Positions 18,196 to 28,239 of a stretch of 45,324 bases of DNA are shown here, piece after piece. The DNA comes from Gammaproteobacteria bacterium (GTDB lineage: Bacteria > Pseudomonadota > Gammaproteobacteria > SZUA-140). Both the position numbers and the translations under genes were made by a program. The stretch spans positions 1 to 45,324 of the forward strand of contig JAKISP010000034.1 of NCBI GenBank assembly GCA_021648525.1. Direction: 5' to 3'. The notes under the pieces are model-generated. The model worked only from the letters and a program-made list of their open reading frames with translations, made no database searches and was not told where the DNA came from. Every line of letters begins with the position of its first letter. Within the stretch, counting starts at the first letter, position 1.

Positions 18196-18951
18196 TTACT
18201 GATCTCTTTCCTTTTTAATCACTTCGAATGCGGTGCGTATTTCATGCGTCTTATCTGCTGCAATCTTCATCATCTCTTCCGGCAATCCCTTTGCTACCAG
18301 CTTATCAGGGTGATGCTGACTGGTTAGCTTGCGATAGGCCTTTTTAACCTCTGCATCAGTCGCATTCTTCGACACATCCAGTATCTTATAGGCATCGTCA
18401 AGCAACATGCTGCCGCCGCGCCCACCGCTACCACCACTGCGCAACATCGCCTCCATCTGATCAAATTCGGCGCGTGAAAAACCAAGACGATCACAGATAT
18501 GTAACAGGATTTTTTTCTCAGCCTGATCAAGACTGCCATCGGCGTAGCTTGCCTGCAACTGAATTTCGAGGAAGACCCGCATCAGGTCATGGCGACTGAG
18601 ACACTCTCGTTTGAGCTGATCGAGCACTTCATCAAGCGGAAATTCATCCGCCTTGCCCTCATTAAAGAGTCTGATCGCCATCTTTTTCAACGTCGGATTA
18701 AGCTTCATCTGCTCCATCAACGTACGCGCCATCTGAATCTCATTTTCAGAAACGCGCCCGTCGGCCTTGGCCAGATGCCCCATTACCGAGAAGGTGGCGG
18801 TAAAGAACGCCGTCTGCACTCGCTGACGACCACGAAAACGGCTCACCTTGCTATCCAGGCCATGCCCTAACGCAACGCCCAGCAGCGCGCCCAGCGGGCC
18901 ACCCAGCACAAAACCAAAACCACCACCAAATAGTTTTCCAAACCAGCTCAT
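18196..18951 (-). CDS. djlA: Membrane-anchored DnaJ-like co-chaperone DjlA
   Basis: 251 residues. A Gly-rich N-terminal membrane segment (about 7-30, GGGFGFVLGGPLGALLGV) is followed by a TerB-like central domain (about 45-160). A short Gly/Ser linker and a C-terminal J domain (about 184-251) complete it, with the HPD motif at 214-216 that stimulates DnaK. This domain order is diagnostic of DjlA, a type III membrane co-chaperone. It is probably transcribed from its own promoter, since a palindrome separates it from the copper genes upstream. Confidence 0.93.
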   Translation of the reverse strand: MSWFGKLFGGGFGFVLGGPLGALLGVALGHGLDSKVSRFRGRQRVQTAFFTATFSVMGHLAKADGRVSENEIQMARTLMEQMKLNPTLKKMAIRLFNEGKADEFPLDEVLDQLKRECLSRHDLMRVFLEIQLQASYADGSLDQAEKKILLHICDRLGFSRAEFDQMEAMLRSGGSGGRGGSMLLDDAYKILDVSKNATDAEVKKAYRKLTSQHHPDKLVAKGLPEEMMKIAADKTHEIRTAFEVIKKERDQ

Positions 18952-19005
18952 TGAATGTTCTCTTTATAAATCTGTTTTATTTTATACCACAGGAACAACT
19001 TCCAT

Positions 19006-19033
19006 CGTCATCCCGGCCCAGGCCGGGATGACG
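19006..19033. repeat. REP-like palindrome, perfect 13-bp arms
   Basis: CGTCATCCCGGCC and GGCCGGGATGACG flank a two-base centre. GC-rich palindromes with CGTCAT/ATGACG ends are common dispersed intergenic repeats in Gammaproteobacteria. This one lies between the cupredoxin stop and the djlA start. It could stabilise or end the copper transcript, but no U-run follows. It is the only copy I noticed here. Confidence 0.75.
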
Positions 19034-19061
19034 GAAAATAAGTGGATCAGTTCTTCTCTGT

Positions 19062-19424
19062 TTATTTAACCACAAGACTGCCACGATACATCTGCATCTG
19101 GCAACTAAAGCGATACTCGCCCGGTGCGAGCGGCCCCACCACCAGAGCTATCTTTTTCCCCAGAGGCAGATCAAGCGCGACACCTAACTCGTCAAACAAC
19201 ACTTTCTCCGCACAGGGACTCGGATCACGCCGTTCAAAACTAAGCCTCACCGGCACCCCCTGTGGCACTTCAATCTGTGCAGGAGAATAGATGCCATTTT
19301 CGACGATCACCTCAATCACATCACTCACACTCGCCGGCAGTACATTCGAGCGAGAGAGCCAGAACCACCACACAATAAAGCCCATCAACGCCACTGCAAC
19401 CAGATTAACGATAAAGGTGCTCAT
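19062..19424 (-). CDS. Membrane-anchored cupredoxin-like protein
   Basis: 120 residues. One N-terminal membrane helix (about 5-24) anchors a periplasmic cupredoxin fold (about 35-120). Candidate copper ligands are in the C-terminal loop with [12 protein letters not shown] (Cys and Met), and in SPCAEKVLF further upstream. The sequence resembles the Cupredoxin_1 family of small proteins found next to copper ATPases. It starts inside the copA stop codon (ATGA overlap), so it is translationally coupled to copA. It probably receives or buffers periplasmic copper; this role is inferred from context. Confidence 0.8.
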   Translation of the reverse strand: MSTFIVNLVAVALMGFIVWWFWLSRSNVLPASVSDVIEVIVENGIYSPAQIEVPQGVPVRLSFERRDPSPCAEKVLFDELGVALDLPLGKKIALVVGPLAPGEYRFSCQMQMYRGSLVVK

Positions 19425-21664
19425 TGCGGCGCGCCCTCCGGTTTAAACAGACGCAAGCGATTGGCGTTGGTTACAACGGTCAGGGATGACATTGCCATCG
19501 CACCACCCGCCACTATCGGATTGAGCAGAATACCGAACAGCGGAAAAAGGAGACCCGCCGCAATCGGTATCCCGAGCGAGTTATAGATAAACGCACCAAA
19601 CAGGTTCTGTTTGATATTGCGCACTGTCGCCTTTGAGATCGCAATCGCATCAATCACCCCATGCAACGAACCGCGCATTAACGTCACATCAGCACTTTCG
19701 ATCGCGACATCGGTGCCGGTACCGATCGCGAAACCGACATCAGCGCGCGCCAGTGCAGGCGCATCGTTAATACCATCCCCCACCATCCCTACCACTTCAC
19801 CCTCTGCCTGTAATGCCGCGACCTTAGCGGATTTATCCGCAGGCAACACTTCAGCAATCACTTCATCGATCCCAACCTGCTTCGCCACTGCCGCGGCAGT
19901 GGCAGCGTTATCACCCGTCAACATCACCACCTTAATGCCAATCCTATGCAATCGCTCAATCGCAGCCTTTGAGTCGGGTTTGATCGGATCCGCTACCGCC
20001 ACGATGCCCGCAGCCGTGCCATCAACCGCAAGAAACATCGGCGTCTCACCCTTTGCCGCCAATCCCGCAGCCGCATCAGGCAGGTCGTTCAGTTCAATTG
20101 AATGATCATCCATCAACTTGCGATTACCAAACAGCACCAGCGCACCATCGACCTGCGCCCGCACCCCATGCCCAGCAATCGCCTCAAAGCCTTCTGTTGG
20201 CGATAAAGAGAAACCACGCTCATTGGCTGCTGCAACAATCGCCTCTGCCAGTGGGTGCTCTGATCCAGTCTCGATCGATGCGGCCACACTCAACAACGTC
20301 ACCTCATCCCAACCGGCTGCTGGAATCACGCTCGTCACTGCTGGCCGCCCTTCGGTCACGGTACCGGTTTTATCCAGCACCACCGTGGTGAGCTGCCCGG
20401 CACGTTGCAGCGCTTCACCGTTACGAATCAATACTCCATATTCGGCTGCCTTACCGACACCGACCATAATCGAGATCGGTGTCGCCAGCCCCAATGCACA
20501 GGGGCAGGCGATGATCAGCACCGTCATCGTCGTCAGCAACACATAAGTCATCGTTGGTTCCGGACCAAAATTAAACCAGCCCATAAAAGTAATGACGACG
20601 ATCAATAATACAATCGGCACAAAAATTCCAGCAACCTTATCCACCATCCGTCCAATCGCTGGTTTGGAGTTTTGCGCCTGACGCACCATTTCAATAATCC
20701 GTGCCAGCGCAGTATCTGCACCAATGCGGGTGGCACTGAATAGAAAGCTACCTGACTTGTTCAACGTACCGCCCACCACTTCATCACCAACATTTTTCTC
20801 AACCGGCAACGGTTCACCACTAATCATCGACTCATCAATATTAGAGCGCCCTTCAATGATAGTGCCATCAACCGCAATCTTTTCACCCGGACGCACCCGC
20901 AGGGTCTCATTCAACCCGACCTGCTCAATTGGCACGTCGATTTCTTTGCCTTCGCGCACCACCCGCGCTGTCTTTGCCTGTAGTCCAATCAGACGCTTGA
21001 TCGCTGTGGAGGTATTGCCGCGCGCGCGCATCTCCAGCGCAGCGCCAAGGTTAATCAGCGCAATAATCATCACCGCCGCTTCAAAATAGAGGTGACGCGC
21101 CTCCGGCGGCACCAGCGTCGGCCAGATCACAATTAAAAATGAAAAGAGCCATGCTGTGCCAGTCCCGAGCGCAATCAGGGTATCCATATTGGCGTTATGC
21201 ACCTTAAATGCCTTCCACGCACCAGTGAAAAAACGACCACCCGAATAGACCATCACAAACAGACTGACCATCGCGACTACCGCCCAGAAGATACGCCCAC
21301 CACCTTCCAGCATCGGCATCGTACCGAACAGCATCATCGCCATCAACGGTGCTGCGACCACCCCAGCGACCAATGCCTTTTTTAATAATGAGCGATAGTA
21401 GGCAAACTCCGCCGCCTCCTTCTCTTCCGCCTCATCAGTGGAGCCTTTCAGCTCAGCCGCTTCATAACCACCCACGACCACCGCATCAATTAATGCCTGC
21501 GCGCTAACACTGCCCGACACCGCCGCGGTATGTTCCGCAAAATTAACCGCTGCACTATCGACACCCTGCACTGCCTGTAAAATACGCTCAACCGATGCCA
21601 CGCAGCCTGCGCAGCTCATACCACCGATTGAAAGTTGGATCTGTTTTTCTATCATTTCACCCAT
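19421..21664 (-). CDS. copA: Copper-exporting P1B-type ATPase CopA
   Basis: 747 residues. It exports Cu(I) across the inner membrane. One N-terminal HMA domain carries GMSCAGC (Cys18 and Cys21). Eight membrane helices are expected, with the CPC metal-site motif at 387-389. The phosphorylation motif DKTGT begins at Asp431, and SEHPLAEA and [10 protein letters not shown] mark the nucleotide-binding and hinge regions. YNSLG and the final [16 protein letters not shown] stretch are signatures of the Cu(I) subgroup. It starts six bases after the stop of the 111-residue protein and overlaps the cupredoxin gene. ATG codons at 21664 and 21655 are both possible starts. Confidence 0.95.
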   Translation of the reverse strand: MGEMIEKQIQLSIGGMSCAGCVASVERILQAVQGVDSAAVNFAEHTAAVSGSVSAQALIDAVVVGGYEAAELKGSTDEAEEKEAAEFAYYRSLLKKALVAGVVAAPLMAMMLFGTMPMLEGGGRIFWAVVAMVSLFVMVYSGGRFFTGAWKAFKVHNANMDTLIALGTGTAWLFSFLIVIWPTLVPPEARHLYFEAAVMIIALINLGAALEMRARGNTSTAIKRLIGLQAKTARVVREGKEIDVPIEQVGLNETLRVRPGEKIAVDGTIIEGRSNIDESMISGEPLPVEKNVGDEVVGGTLNKSGSFLFSATRIGADTALARIIEMVRQAQNSKPAIGRMVDKVAGIFVPIVLLIVVITFMGWFNFGPEPTMTYVLLTTMTVLIIACPCALGLATPISIMVGVGKAAEYGVLIRNGEALQRAGQLTTVVLDKTGTVTEGRPAVTSVIPAAGWDEVTLLSVAASIETGSEHPLAEAIVAAANERGFSLSPTEGFEAIAGHGVRAQVDGALVLFGNRKLMDDHSIELNDLPDAAAGLAAKGETPMFLAVDGTAAGIVAVADPIKPDSKAAIERLHRIGIKVVMLTGDNAATAAAVAKQVGIDEVIAEVLPADKSAKVAALQAEGEVVGMVGDGINDAPALARADVGFAIGTGTDVAIESADVTLMRGSLHGVIDAIAISKATVRNIKQNLFGAFIYNSLGIPIAAGLLFPLFGILLNPIVAGGAMAMSSLTVVTNANRLRLFKPEGAPQ

Positions 21665-21670
21665 TTCTGT

Positions 21671-22006
21671 TTAGTGCCCCATTCCCGCAGCCACTATTAA
21701 CTGCTCATATGCCGCGCGAAGACAGTCAAAGGCATCCCGATAGCGTGGTGCCCGCTGGTCGGTACAGCAAGTCACATTCAATCTACCCAGTATCCCACCC
21801 CACTCAGAAAGTTGCTCGACATCAGCTTCGAGATTTCTTCCACCCACCGTCAGCGCCCGGTTATCGAGATAGACACGCATATCCATCGCCAACGCCTTAA
21901 TAGTACTGCGCCGGCCATCAACACAACAACCTTTTGCAAGCACCTCTAACAGTTCAACGCAATCATGAACACGGGCATAGGCCTGTGTCATTTTCTGATC
22001 ATTCAT
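21671..22006 (-). CDS. Small Cys-containing protein of unknown function in the copper cluster
   Basis: 111 residues from the ATG at 22006, which has GGTGG about eight bases upstream; the frame also extends two codons to a TTG. It is mainly helical in appearance, with no signal peptide or membrane helix. Six cysteines occur, including two CC pairs (GCCVDG and VTCCTD), and the protein ends GMGH. I do not recognise the family. Its start overlaps the stop of a 54-codon ORF and its stop is six bases before copA, so it is co-translated with the copper genes. A cytoplasmic metal-binding or chaperone role is a guess from the Cys content and the neighbours. Confidence 0.7.
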   Translation of the reverse strand: MNDQKMTQAYARVHDCVELLEVLAKGCCVDGRRSTIKALAMDMRVYLDNRALTVGGRNLEADVEQLSEWGGILGRLNVTCCTDQRAPRYRDAFDCLRAAYEQLIVAAGMGH

Positions 22007-22167
22007 TGCCAACCACCATGGCTAACATAGCCTTCGCGGCTTAACTGATTATAGCTCGTGATTCCAGGAAGGTTGCTAACAAACCATAATTTACGCTGCC
22101 TGAGGAATACTTCGTAAACCTCTTCTTTTTCGGGCTTTGTACTATGTGCCATCACCATACAGACCAT
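22003..22167 (-). CDS. Small ORF, 54 residues, unknown function, coupled to the copper operon
   Basis: An ATG at 22167 preceded by AGGAG at about eight bases opens a 54-codon frame. It ends in TGA inside the next gene's start (ATGA overlap at 22003-22006). The product begins MVCMVMAHS and ends SHGGWQ, with a basic, aromatic middle (RQRKLWFVSN). I recognise no family. The ribosome site and stop/start overlap are the main evidence that it is real. It could be a small protein or a leader peptide for the operon. Confidence 0.6.
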   Translation of the reverse strand: MVCMVMAHSTKPEKEEVYEVFLRQRKLWFVSNLPGITSYNQLSREGYVSHGGWQ

Positions 22168-22257
22168 TGCCTTGCTCCTGTTACTTTATTCAAAGCTAAA
22201 GCATACACCGCAAGCAATCTGACACTGTTATATGATTCAGGGGAAAAGTTTAATCAT

Positions 22258-22824
22258 TCACACTTTATCGAGCGACTGGCGAAGCGCCATATCCCGCATG
22301 CGCTTAAACTCACTCGGCGACATACCGGTGATCTTTTTAAACTGGGCACTCAGGTGCGCCACACTGCTATAGCCAAGTCGACCAGCAATCTCAGTAAGGC
22401 TTAATTCATCATAGATCAACAGCTCTTTTACCTTCTCAATTTTCTGCCGAATCAGGTATTGCTCAATAGTGACCCCCTCGACGGATGAAAAAAGATTGCT
22501 GAGATGGCCGTAGTCATAATGGAGTGCATCAGCAAGATAGTCTGAGAGCTTAACTTTATCCACCTGCTCCGGCCGATTGATCAGCGCGATAATTGCCTTT
22601 TTGATACGCTCAATCAGACGACTCTTTTTATCGTCGATCAACTCAAAACCAAGCGCCTCAATTGCACTGCGTACAGCCTCAACCTCATCTTTCGCCAGCT
22701 CCACCGTGCCGAAATCAACCTCCCCCAACTCAATAGTGACAGGCGACAATTGCAAGCGCCCCATCACATTGGAGACCACCAACCGACAACGGTCACACAC
22801 CATGTTTTTAATATAGAGCTTCAC
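22258..22824 (-). CDS. HMA-like/AraC-type fusion regulator, probable copper or heavy-metal sensor
   Basis: 188 residues from a GTG start (22824). The first ~65 residues look like a heavy-metal-associated domain with a CDRC metal-binding pair (MVCDRC, Cys10 and Cys13). Residues of about 90-180 form an AraC-type DNA-binding domain with two helix-turn-helix units (SLTEIAGRLGYSSVAHLSAQFKKITGMSPSEFKRMR). Proteins of this type starting MKLYIKNMVC occur beside copper ATPases in other bacteria. It lies 90 bases upstream of the 54-codon ORF on the same strand, so it may control its own operon. Which metal it senses is not shown by sequence. Confidence 0.85.
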   Translation of the reverse strand: MKLYIKNMVCDRCRLVVSNVMGRLQLSPVTIELGEVDFGTVELAKDEVEAVRSAIEALGFELIDDKKSRLIERIKKAIIALINRPEQVDKVKLSDYLADALHYDYGHLSNLFSSVEGVTIEQYLIRQKIEKVKELLIYDELSLTEIAGRLGYSSVAHLSAQFKKITGMSPSEFKRMRDMALRQSLDKV

Positions 22825-23144
22825 TCTATCGAGATCCCATTAAATGTTCAGCGACTAAAACAGCAATCAGCTGAGACCGCGCTTGCAATCCTATCTTATA
22901 TGTCATGCTCATGACGCATAATCGACCACCCACGACCCACCGATATTTAACTGCCACTCAAATAAGCAACTCCCTTCTTCCGAAAAGGAAGCGGGTTAAG
23001 CAGCAGAATTTATAAAATACAGACACAGGCTCAACGTCCAGAGAATATCAGATAGGGGAAATGAGCTAGCAACAATGGCGCATCAACGACAAGGTATCGT
23101 GGAGCACTTCACTGTCTAAACACGGCATTCATCAAACACCGAAA
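22825..23144. other. Intergenic region between argJ and the copper cluster
   Basis: 320 bases without a credible ORF on either strand. It contains a dyad at 22902-22915 (GTCATG-CT-CATGAC), about 80 bases upstream of the regulator start, and a small CTTCC/GGAAG hairpin near 22977-22991. The former could be an operator and the latter a weak terminator for argJ. Nothing else stands out. Confidence 0.4.
22902..22915. promoter_or_regulatory. Dyad upstream of the HMA/AraC regulator, possible operator
   Basis: GTCATG and CATGAC arms separated by CT, in AT-rich DNA 78-91 bases upstream of the GTG start. The position suits a regulatory site for the copper operon. No matching second site was found. 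Confidence 0.3.
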
Positions 23145-24368
23145 CTAGCTACGGTACTCCGCATTAATACGCACATAGTCATATGAGAAGTCACAGCTCC
23201 AGAGCTGTGCACTATGTGGCGCATCCCCCAGCACAATCCGCACCGTAATCTCATCTTTTTTCATCACAGCATCGCCCGCAGCTTCCGTGTATTCAGCCGC
23301 GCGCGCGCCATCACGCACAATACAGACATCATCCAGATAGATCGCAACCTGCCCAACATCTAACAGATCAATCCCAGCGCGCCCAACAGCGGCCAGGATT
23401 CGCCCCCAGTTAGGGTCACTGGCAAAGAAAGCGGTCTTCACCAATGGTGAATGAGCCACAGTATAGGCGACCTGGCGACAGTCAGCCTCACTTTCGCCAC
23501 CGTCAACATCGATCGTGATAAATTTTGTCGCCCCTTCACCATCGCGAATAATCGCCTGCGCCAACACCACACAAACCTCTGTAACGGCGTCCCGGAGCTG
23601 CTGGTAGGCGCTACTCTGCTCATCATTAATCGGGGCCACCATCGCCCGACCAGTCGCCATCAACACACACGCATCGTTAGTTGATGTATCCCCATCCACC
23701 GAGATGCAATTAAAGGAGCGCTCAGCCGCATAACGCAAACACTGCTGTAGTAATGCTGGTGCTATATTCGCATCGGTTGCCACATAAGCCAGCATCGTCG
23801 CCATATCGGGGCAGATCATCCCTGAGCCTTTGGCGATGCCGGTAATGGTAATCCATTCATCGCCAATCATTACCTGCCGAGACACGCCTTTGGGCAGTGT
23901 ATCGGTTGTCATGATGCCATGCGCAGCATCACGCCAGTGATTTTCATCAAACCGCGCCGGCAGCAATGGAATCGCTGCTGAAAATTTATCCATCGGCAAT
24001 GACTCACCAATCACACCGGTCGAAAATGGCAACACCTCATTGGCCTCACAACCCGCCGCATTCGCCAGCAATACACAACTGGTTAGCGCATCCTGGTAAC
24101 CTTGCTCACCCGTCCCAGCATTTGCACTACCAGAGTTAATCAATAATAGCCGAGGTGTCGTGATAGACAGATGTTCGCGCGCAACCGTGACGGGTGCAGC
24201 ACAAAAGGTATTCTGGGTAAAAATGGCGGCGCATTGCGTACCCTCAGCCAACTCAAAGGCGACGAGATCGGTACGATCCGGGTATTTAATCCCGGCGGCA
24301 GCCGTCGCAATTCGCACGCCCACAACGGGAATCATTTCTGGTAATTCTAAAGGTAGGTTAACGGCCAT
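23145..24368 (-). CDS. argJ: Bifunctional ornithine acetyltransferase/N-acetylglutamate synthase ArgJ
   Basis: 407 residues. ArgJ transfers the acetyl group from N-acetylornithine to glutamate in the cyclic arginine pathway. The precursor cleaves itself; the motif KGSGMICPDMATML is present, with the nucleophile Thr at 191. The oxyanion-hole stretch STGVIG (116-121) is intact. Bifunctional members can also use acetyl-CoA, which cannot be decided here. It follows secA by 80 bases on the same strand, a gene order also seen in Pseudomonas. Confidence 0.95.
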   Translation of the reverse strand: MAVNLPLELPEMIPVVGVRIATAAAGIKYPDRTDLVAFELAEGTQCAAIFTQNTFCAAPVTVAREHLSITTPRLLLINSGSANAGTGEQGYQDALTSCVLLANAAGCEANEVLPFSTGVIGESLPMDKFSAAIPLLPARFDENHWRDAAHGIMTTDTLPKGVSRQVMIGDEWITITGIAKGSGMICPDMATMLAYVATDANIAPALLQQCLRYAAERSFNCISVDGDTSTNDACVLMATGRAMVAPINDEQSSAYQQLRDAVTEVCVVLAQAIIRDGEGATKFITIDVDGGESEADCRQVAYTVAHSPLVKTAFFASDPNWGRILAAVGRAGIDLLDVGQVAIYLDDVCIVRDGARAAEYTEAAGDAVMKKDEITVRIVLGDAPHSAQLWSCDFSYDYVRINAEYRS

Positions 24369-24448
24369 CGCGGAAGTATAGTCGAGAGTCCCTCACCTTA
24401 TCCAGTGAGGAGCCCTGTCTAAATTTAAGATAAAGAAAAGAAGAACGA

Positions 24449-27187
24449 TCAGCTCACCTTACCGTGGCACTGTTTGTATTTTTTACCAGAGCCACATGGG
24501 CAAGGCTCATTGCGCCCCACTTTGCGGCCATCACGTACAAACGGCTCTTCAGACTCAGCGCCTTCAGCCTGAGCTAGACGCTGATCTTCTGCACCGCTTA
24601 CCATCGCTTCTGCATCAGCATGCTGAAACTGCATCGCAGGCGCTTGATTACGACGCGCCGCTTCAATCGCTTCAACATCTTCTTCGGCACGAATCTGCAC
24701 ACGCGATAAAATCTTAATCACCTCAAGCTTAATCTTGTCCAGCAGCTGGGTAAACATCTCAAAGGATTCACGCTTAAATTCCTGTTTAGGATTTTTCTGC
24801 GCATAACCACGTAGACCAATACTCTGACGTAGATAGTCCATCGCCGCCAGATGCTCTTTCCATAAACCATCCAGCACCTGAAGCATCGCCGCCTTTTCAA
24901 AATGGCGAATCACTTCGGCACCCACCTGCAGCTCTTTATCCGCATAGGCCTGTATAATCTCATCCAGCACACGCTGACGTAACGTCTCTTCGTGCAACTC
25001 GTCATCTTGCTTCAACCATTCAGCAACTGGCATCGGCTGTGAAAATTCATTTTGCAACGCTTCTTCAAGCCCCGCAACATCCCACTGCTCTTCAAGACTT
25101 TGCGGCGGGATATAACTGTCAATCACCTCATTCACAACATCATTTCTGATCTCATTAATCGTTTCAGAAATATCATCCGCCTCCATCAGTTCATTACGCT
25201 GATCATAAATCACTTTACGCTGGTCATTGGCAACATCATCGAATTCCAGCACCTGCTTACGGATATCAAAGTTATGCCCTTCAACCTTGCGCTGTGCATT
25301 TTCAATCGCTTTACTCACCCACGGATGCTCAATCGCCTCACCATCTTCCATGCCCAGCTTTTGCATCATGCTAGAAACTCGGTCCGAAGCAAAGATCCGC
25401 ATCAGGCTATCTTCAAGTGACAGATAAAAACGACTTGAACCGACATCACCCTGACGCCCCGAACGGCCTCGCAGCTGATTATCAATACGACGGGACTCAT
25501 GGCGCTCAGCACTAATGATATACAGACCTCCACTCGCTAACACCTGATCATGCCGCTTCTGCCATTCACTTTTAACACGGTTAATCGCCACTTCGTCACT
25601 AGACTTCAATGTAGCCAGTTCCGCCTCAAAGCTGCCACCTAGCACAATATCCGTACCACGGCCCGCCATATTGGTCGCAATTGTCAACGCGCCCGGACTA
25701 CCTGCATTCGCTACAATCTCAGCCTCACGTTCATGTTGCTTAGCATTTAGCACTTCGTGCGTAATACCCGCCTTAGTAAGCGCCTGAGAGAGCAGTTCAG
25801 AAGATTCAATCGAGGCCGTTCCCACCAACACGGGCTGATTACGCTGGTTACAATCCTTAAGATCTTCGATGATCGCGTTGTATTTTTCATTGATGGTCAA
25901 ATAAACCAGATCACCATGATCAATACGCTGCATTGGGCGATGAGTTGGAATCACCAGTACCTCAAGCCCATAAATTTGTTGAAACTCAAACGCCTCGGTA
26001 TCGGCTGTACCAGTCATACCAGCAAGTTTTTCATAAACACGGAAATAGTTCTGAAAGGTGATAGAAGCCAGTGTCTGACTTTCCGTCTGAACGGCCACCC
26101 CTTCTTTTGCTTCAACCGCCTGGTGCAGGCCATCAGACCAGCGACGTCCCGGCATGGTACGGCCGGTAAATTCATCAACAATCACAACTTCACTGTTTTT
26201 TACGATGTAATCAACATCTTTCTGAAACAACGCATGCGCCTTAAGCGCTGCATTCAGATGGTGCATTAAACTAATATTTGAAGAGTCATAGAGGCTTTCA
26301 CCCTCGTGCAGCAGTCCCGCAACTTCAAGCATCTCTTCAATTTTTTGATGCCCATCTTCAGTGAAGAAAACCTGCTTCGCTTTTTCATCAACAGAGAAAT
26401 CACCCGGACCTTCCGGCTCACCGTTCTCACCCGACTGCTCCTGCTTAGTCAGTTGAGGAATCAGCTTGTTAATCTCCTTGTAGCGCTCCGAGCTATCTTC
26501 AGCCGGACCAGATATGATCAGCGGAGTTCTCGCTTCATCGATAAGAATGGAATCTACCTCATCGACAATCGCATAATTCAGGCCACGCTGTACCTTATCG
26601 GCAGTGCTAAAGGCCATATTGTCACGCAGGTAGTCGAAACCATATTCATTATTGGTTCCGTAGGTGATGTCGGCACCATAAGCCGCCTGTTTCTCAGCAT
26701 GATCCAACCCTGAGACTGTCACGCCGGTCGTCATGCCAAGGAAACCATAGAGTTTACCCATCCACTCTGAGTCACGTTTAGCAAGATAATCATTAACGGT
26801 AATGACGTGAACACCCTTACCACTCAGGGCGTTAAGATAAGCAGGCAGGGTAGCCACAAGCGTTTTACCTTCACCCGTGCGCATTTCAGCAATTTTCCCA
26901 TGATGCAGCACCATTCCACCAATCAGCTGAACATCAAAGTGGCGCATGCCAAGGGCGCGCTTACCCGCCTCACGAACGACCGCAAAGGCCTCTGGTAACA
27001 GATCATCAAGCGTACTACCAGCCGTAAAGCGCTCACGGAATTCATCCGTTTTCTGCCGTAACGCTTCATCCGAAAGCGCCTCAAAAGCAGGCTCGAATCC
27101 ATTTATTTTATCCACAAGACCATTCAGCTTTTTCAGCTGACGATCATTGCGGCTTCCAAACACTTTATTGAAAACCTTATTAAGCAT
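24449..27187 (-). CDS. secA: Preprotein translocase ATPase SecA
   Basis: 912 residues, close to the 901 of E. coli. SecA drives unfolded preproteins through SecYEG. Walker A lies at 102-109 (MRTGEGKT), with Walker [16 protein letters not shown] following. The preprotein-binding region, [10 protein letters not shown] and GRSGRQGD helicase motifs and helical scaffold are intact. The C-terminus carries the zinc-binding SEC-C motif ([13 protein letters not shown]) that binds SecB and lipid. The gene lies 81 bases after the M23 peptidase gene. E. coli-type secM is not present upstream. Confidence 0.98.
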   Translation of the reverse strand: MLNKVFNKVFGSRNDRQLKKLNGLVDKINGFEPAFEALSDEALRQKTDEFRERFTAGSTLDDLLPEAFAVVREAGKRALGMRHFDVQLIGGMVLHHGKIAEMRTGEGKTLVATLPAYLNALSGKGVHVITVNDYLAKRDSEWMGKLYGFLGMTTGVTVSGLDHAEKQAAYGADITYGTNNEYGFDYLRDNMAFSTADKVQRGLNYAIVDEVDSILIDEARTPLIISGPAEDSSERYKEINKLIPQLTKQEQSGENGEPEGPGDFSVDEKAKQVFFTEDGHQKIEEMLEVAGLLHEGESLYDSSNISLMHHLNAALKAHALFQKDVDYIVKNSEVVIVDEFTGRTMPGRRWSDGLHQAVEAKEGVAVQTESQTLASITFQNYFRVYEKLAGMTGTADTEAFEFQQIYGLEVLVIPTHRPMQRIDHGDLVYLTINEKYNAIIEDLKDCNQRNQPVLVGTASIESSELLSQALTKAGITHEVLNAKQHEREAEIVANAGSPGALTIATNMAGRGTDIVLGGSFEAELATLKSSDEVAINRVKSEWQKRHDQVLASGGLYIISAERHESRRIDNQLRGRSGRQGDVGSSRFYLSLEDSLMRIFASDRVSSMMQKLGMEDGEAIEHPWVSKAIENAQRKVEGHNFDIRKQVLEFDDVANDQRKVIYDQRNELMEADDISETINEIRNDVVNEVIDSYIPPQSLEEQWDVAGLEEALQNEFSQPMPVAEWLKQDDELHEETLRQRVLDEIIQAYADKELQVGAEVIRHFEKAAMLQVLDGLWKEHLAAMDYLRQSIGLRGYAQKNPKQEFKRESFEMFTQLLDKIKLEVIKILSRVQIRAEEDVEAIEAARRNQAPAMQFQHADAEAMVSGAEDQRLAQAEGAESEEPFVRDGRKVGRNEPCPCGSGKKYKQCHGKVS

Positions 27188-27268
27188 GAATACCCAAGGG
27201 CGACTGATTACGTCGCGTCGACTAGTTTTATAATTTAATTTTCACAACAGCCAGATCCCATATTAAAT

Positions 27269-28192
27269 CTAGCGGGCTGCATTTACATATTTAATCGGAT
27301 CGACTAAACGTCCATTTTTTATTACTTCATAGTGTACGTGCGGCCCGGTTGAACGTCCACTGGATCCCATCAGCGCGATACGCTGTCCTTTTGCCACCTC
27401 AACCCCAGTCTGTACCAGAACCTTACTATTATGACCATAACGTGTCACATAACCATTCCCATGATTGATCTCGACCAGATTACCATAACCATAGCGTGAT
27501 CCAGCCCAGGTGACCACCCCAGCCGCAGATGCAATCACACCCGAGCCATCTTTTCCTGCGAAATCGAGGCCTTTATGCTTTGCCTGTAAGCCGGTAAATG
27601 GGTCTACTCGCATTCCGTAGTAAGATGAAATCCACCCCTTTTCAATTGGGCGACCCGCTGGAAAAACTTCCCCTTCTAGCTCCCGCCCCATATAAAAAGC
27701 CTCCATCACACGCAGCTGCTGTTCACGGTCATCTAGTTGAGCAGCAAGTTCATCTAATGAGGTTAAAAAGTCTGGCACCTCGATCTCAGCAAGCGTCTGA
27801 AATTCACCTTCAGGCCCCCCCTGGGCTGGCGGGCTGGTAAAGTTGAATTCACCCTTTCCAAGATTTGCCTTCTCCGTCAAACGTCGTCCAAGAGCGTTCA
27901 ATCTGATGGTATGCGCCTGCAAATTCCCCAAACGAACAGCCAGCGCATTCATGCTTTCACGTGCCGTACGAGTAGCCTCTGCCAGCTCATCACGATGACG
28001 CAACATCTCAATCTCCCATTCACCAGGAAGCGCCAGATTACTCGCCTCAGACCGGCCCATTTCGTAACCTGCGTACATCACCCCGCCAGGTAATAGCACC
28101 ACAAAAAAGAGTAAAATAAGCAACAGCTTATTTTTTCCTAAATTAATACTTGAGGATCTTCTCGCTTTCTTTGAAAACAGAATGATGTTCAT
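27269..28192 (-). CDS. Membrane-anchored M23 (LytM) peptidoglycan endopeptidase
   Basis: 307 residues. An N-terminal membrane helix (about 22-43) is followed by a coiled-coil-like region (about 60-160) and a C-terminal M23 domain (about 185-300). Zinc ligands are visible: H and D in HKGLDFAG and the HVH motif in STGPHVHYEV. The enzyme should be active, unlike the degenerate LytM factors EnvC and NlpD. Family members cut peptide cross-links in the periplasm. The ATG at 28192 has AAGGA upstream. The gene is divergent from dciA, and its position before secA matches other Gammaproteobacteria. Confidence 0.9.
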   Translation of the reverse strand: MNIILFSKKARRSSSINLGKNKLLLILLFFVVLLPGGVMYAGYEMGRSEASNLALPGEWEIEMLRHRDELAEATRTARESMNALAVRLGNLQAHTIRLNALGRRLTEKANLGKGEFNFTSPPAQGGPEGEFQTLAEIEVPDFLTSLDELAAQLDDREQQLRVMEAFYMGRELEGEVFPAGRPIEKGWISSYYGMRVDPFTGLQAKHKGLDFAGKDGSGVIASAAGVVTWAGSRYGYGNLVEINHGNGYVTRYGHNSKVLVQTGVEVAKGQRIALMGSSGRSTGPHVHYEVIKNGRLVDPIKYVNAAR

Positions 28193-28239
28193 CTATCCTT
28201 ACTCACTATCAATTCTTTCCAGGTTATTGAAACCACAAA

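Noticed and set aside
22144-22404. 86-codon plus-strand frame over the copper regulator end
   Set aside because: It is antisense to the 54-codon ORF and the regulator, and has no recognisable features.
24391-24410. Possible terminator between secA and argJ
   Set aside because: CCTCAC/GTGAGG gives only a 6-bp stem with no U-run, and the genes lie 80 bases apart on one strand, so read-through is more likely.
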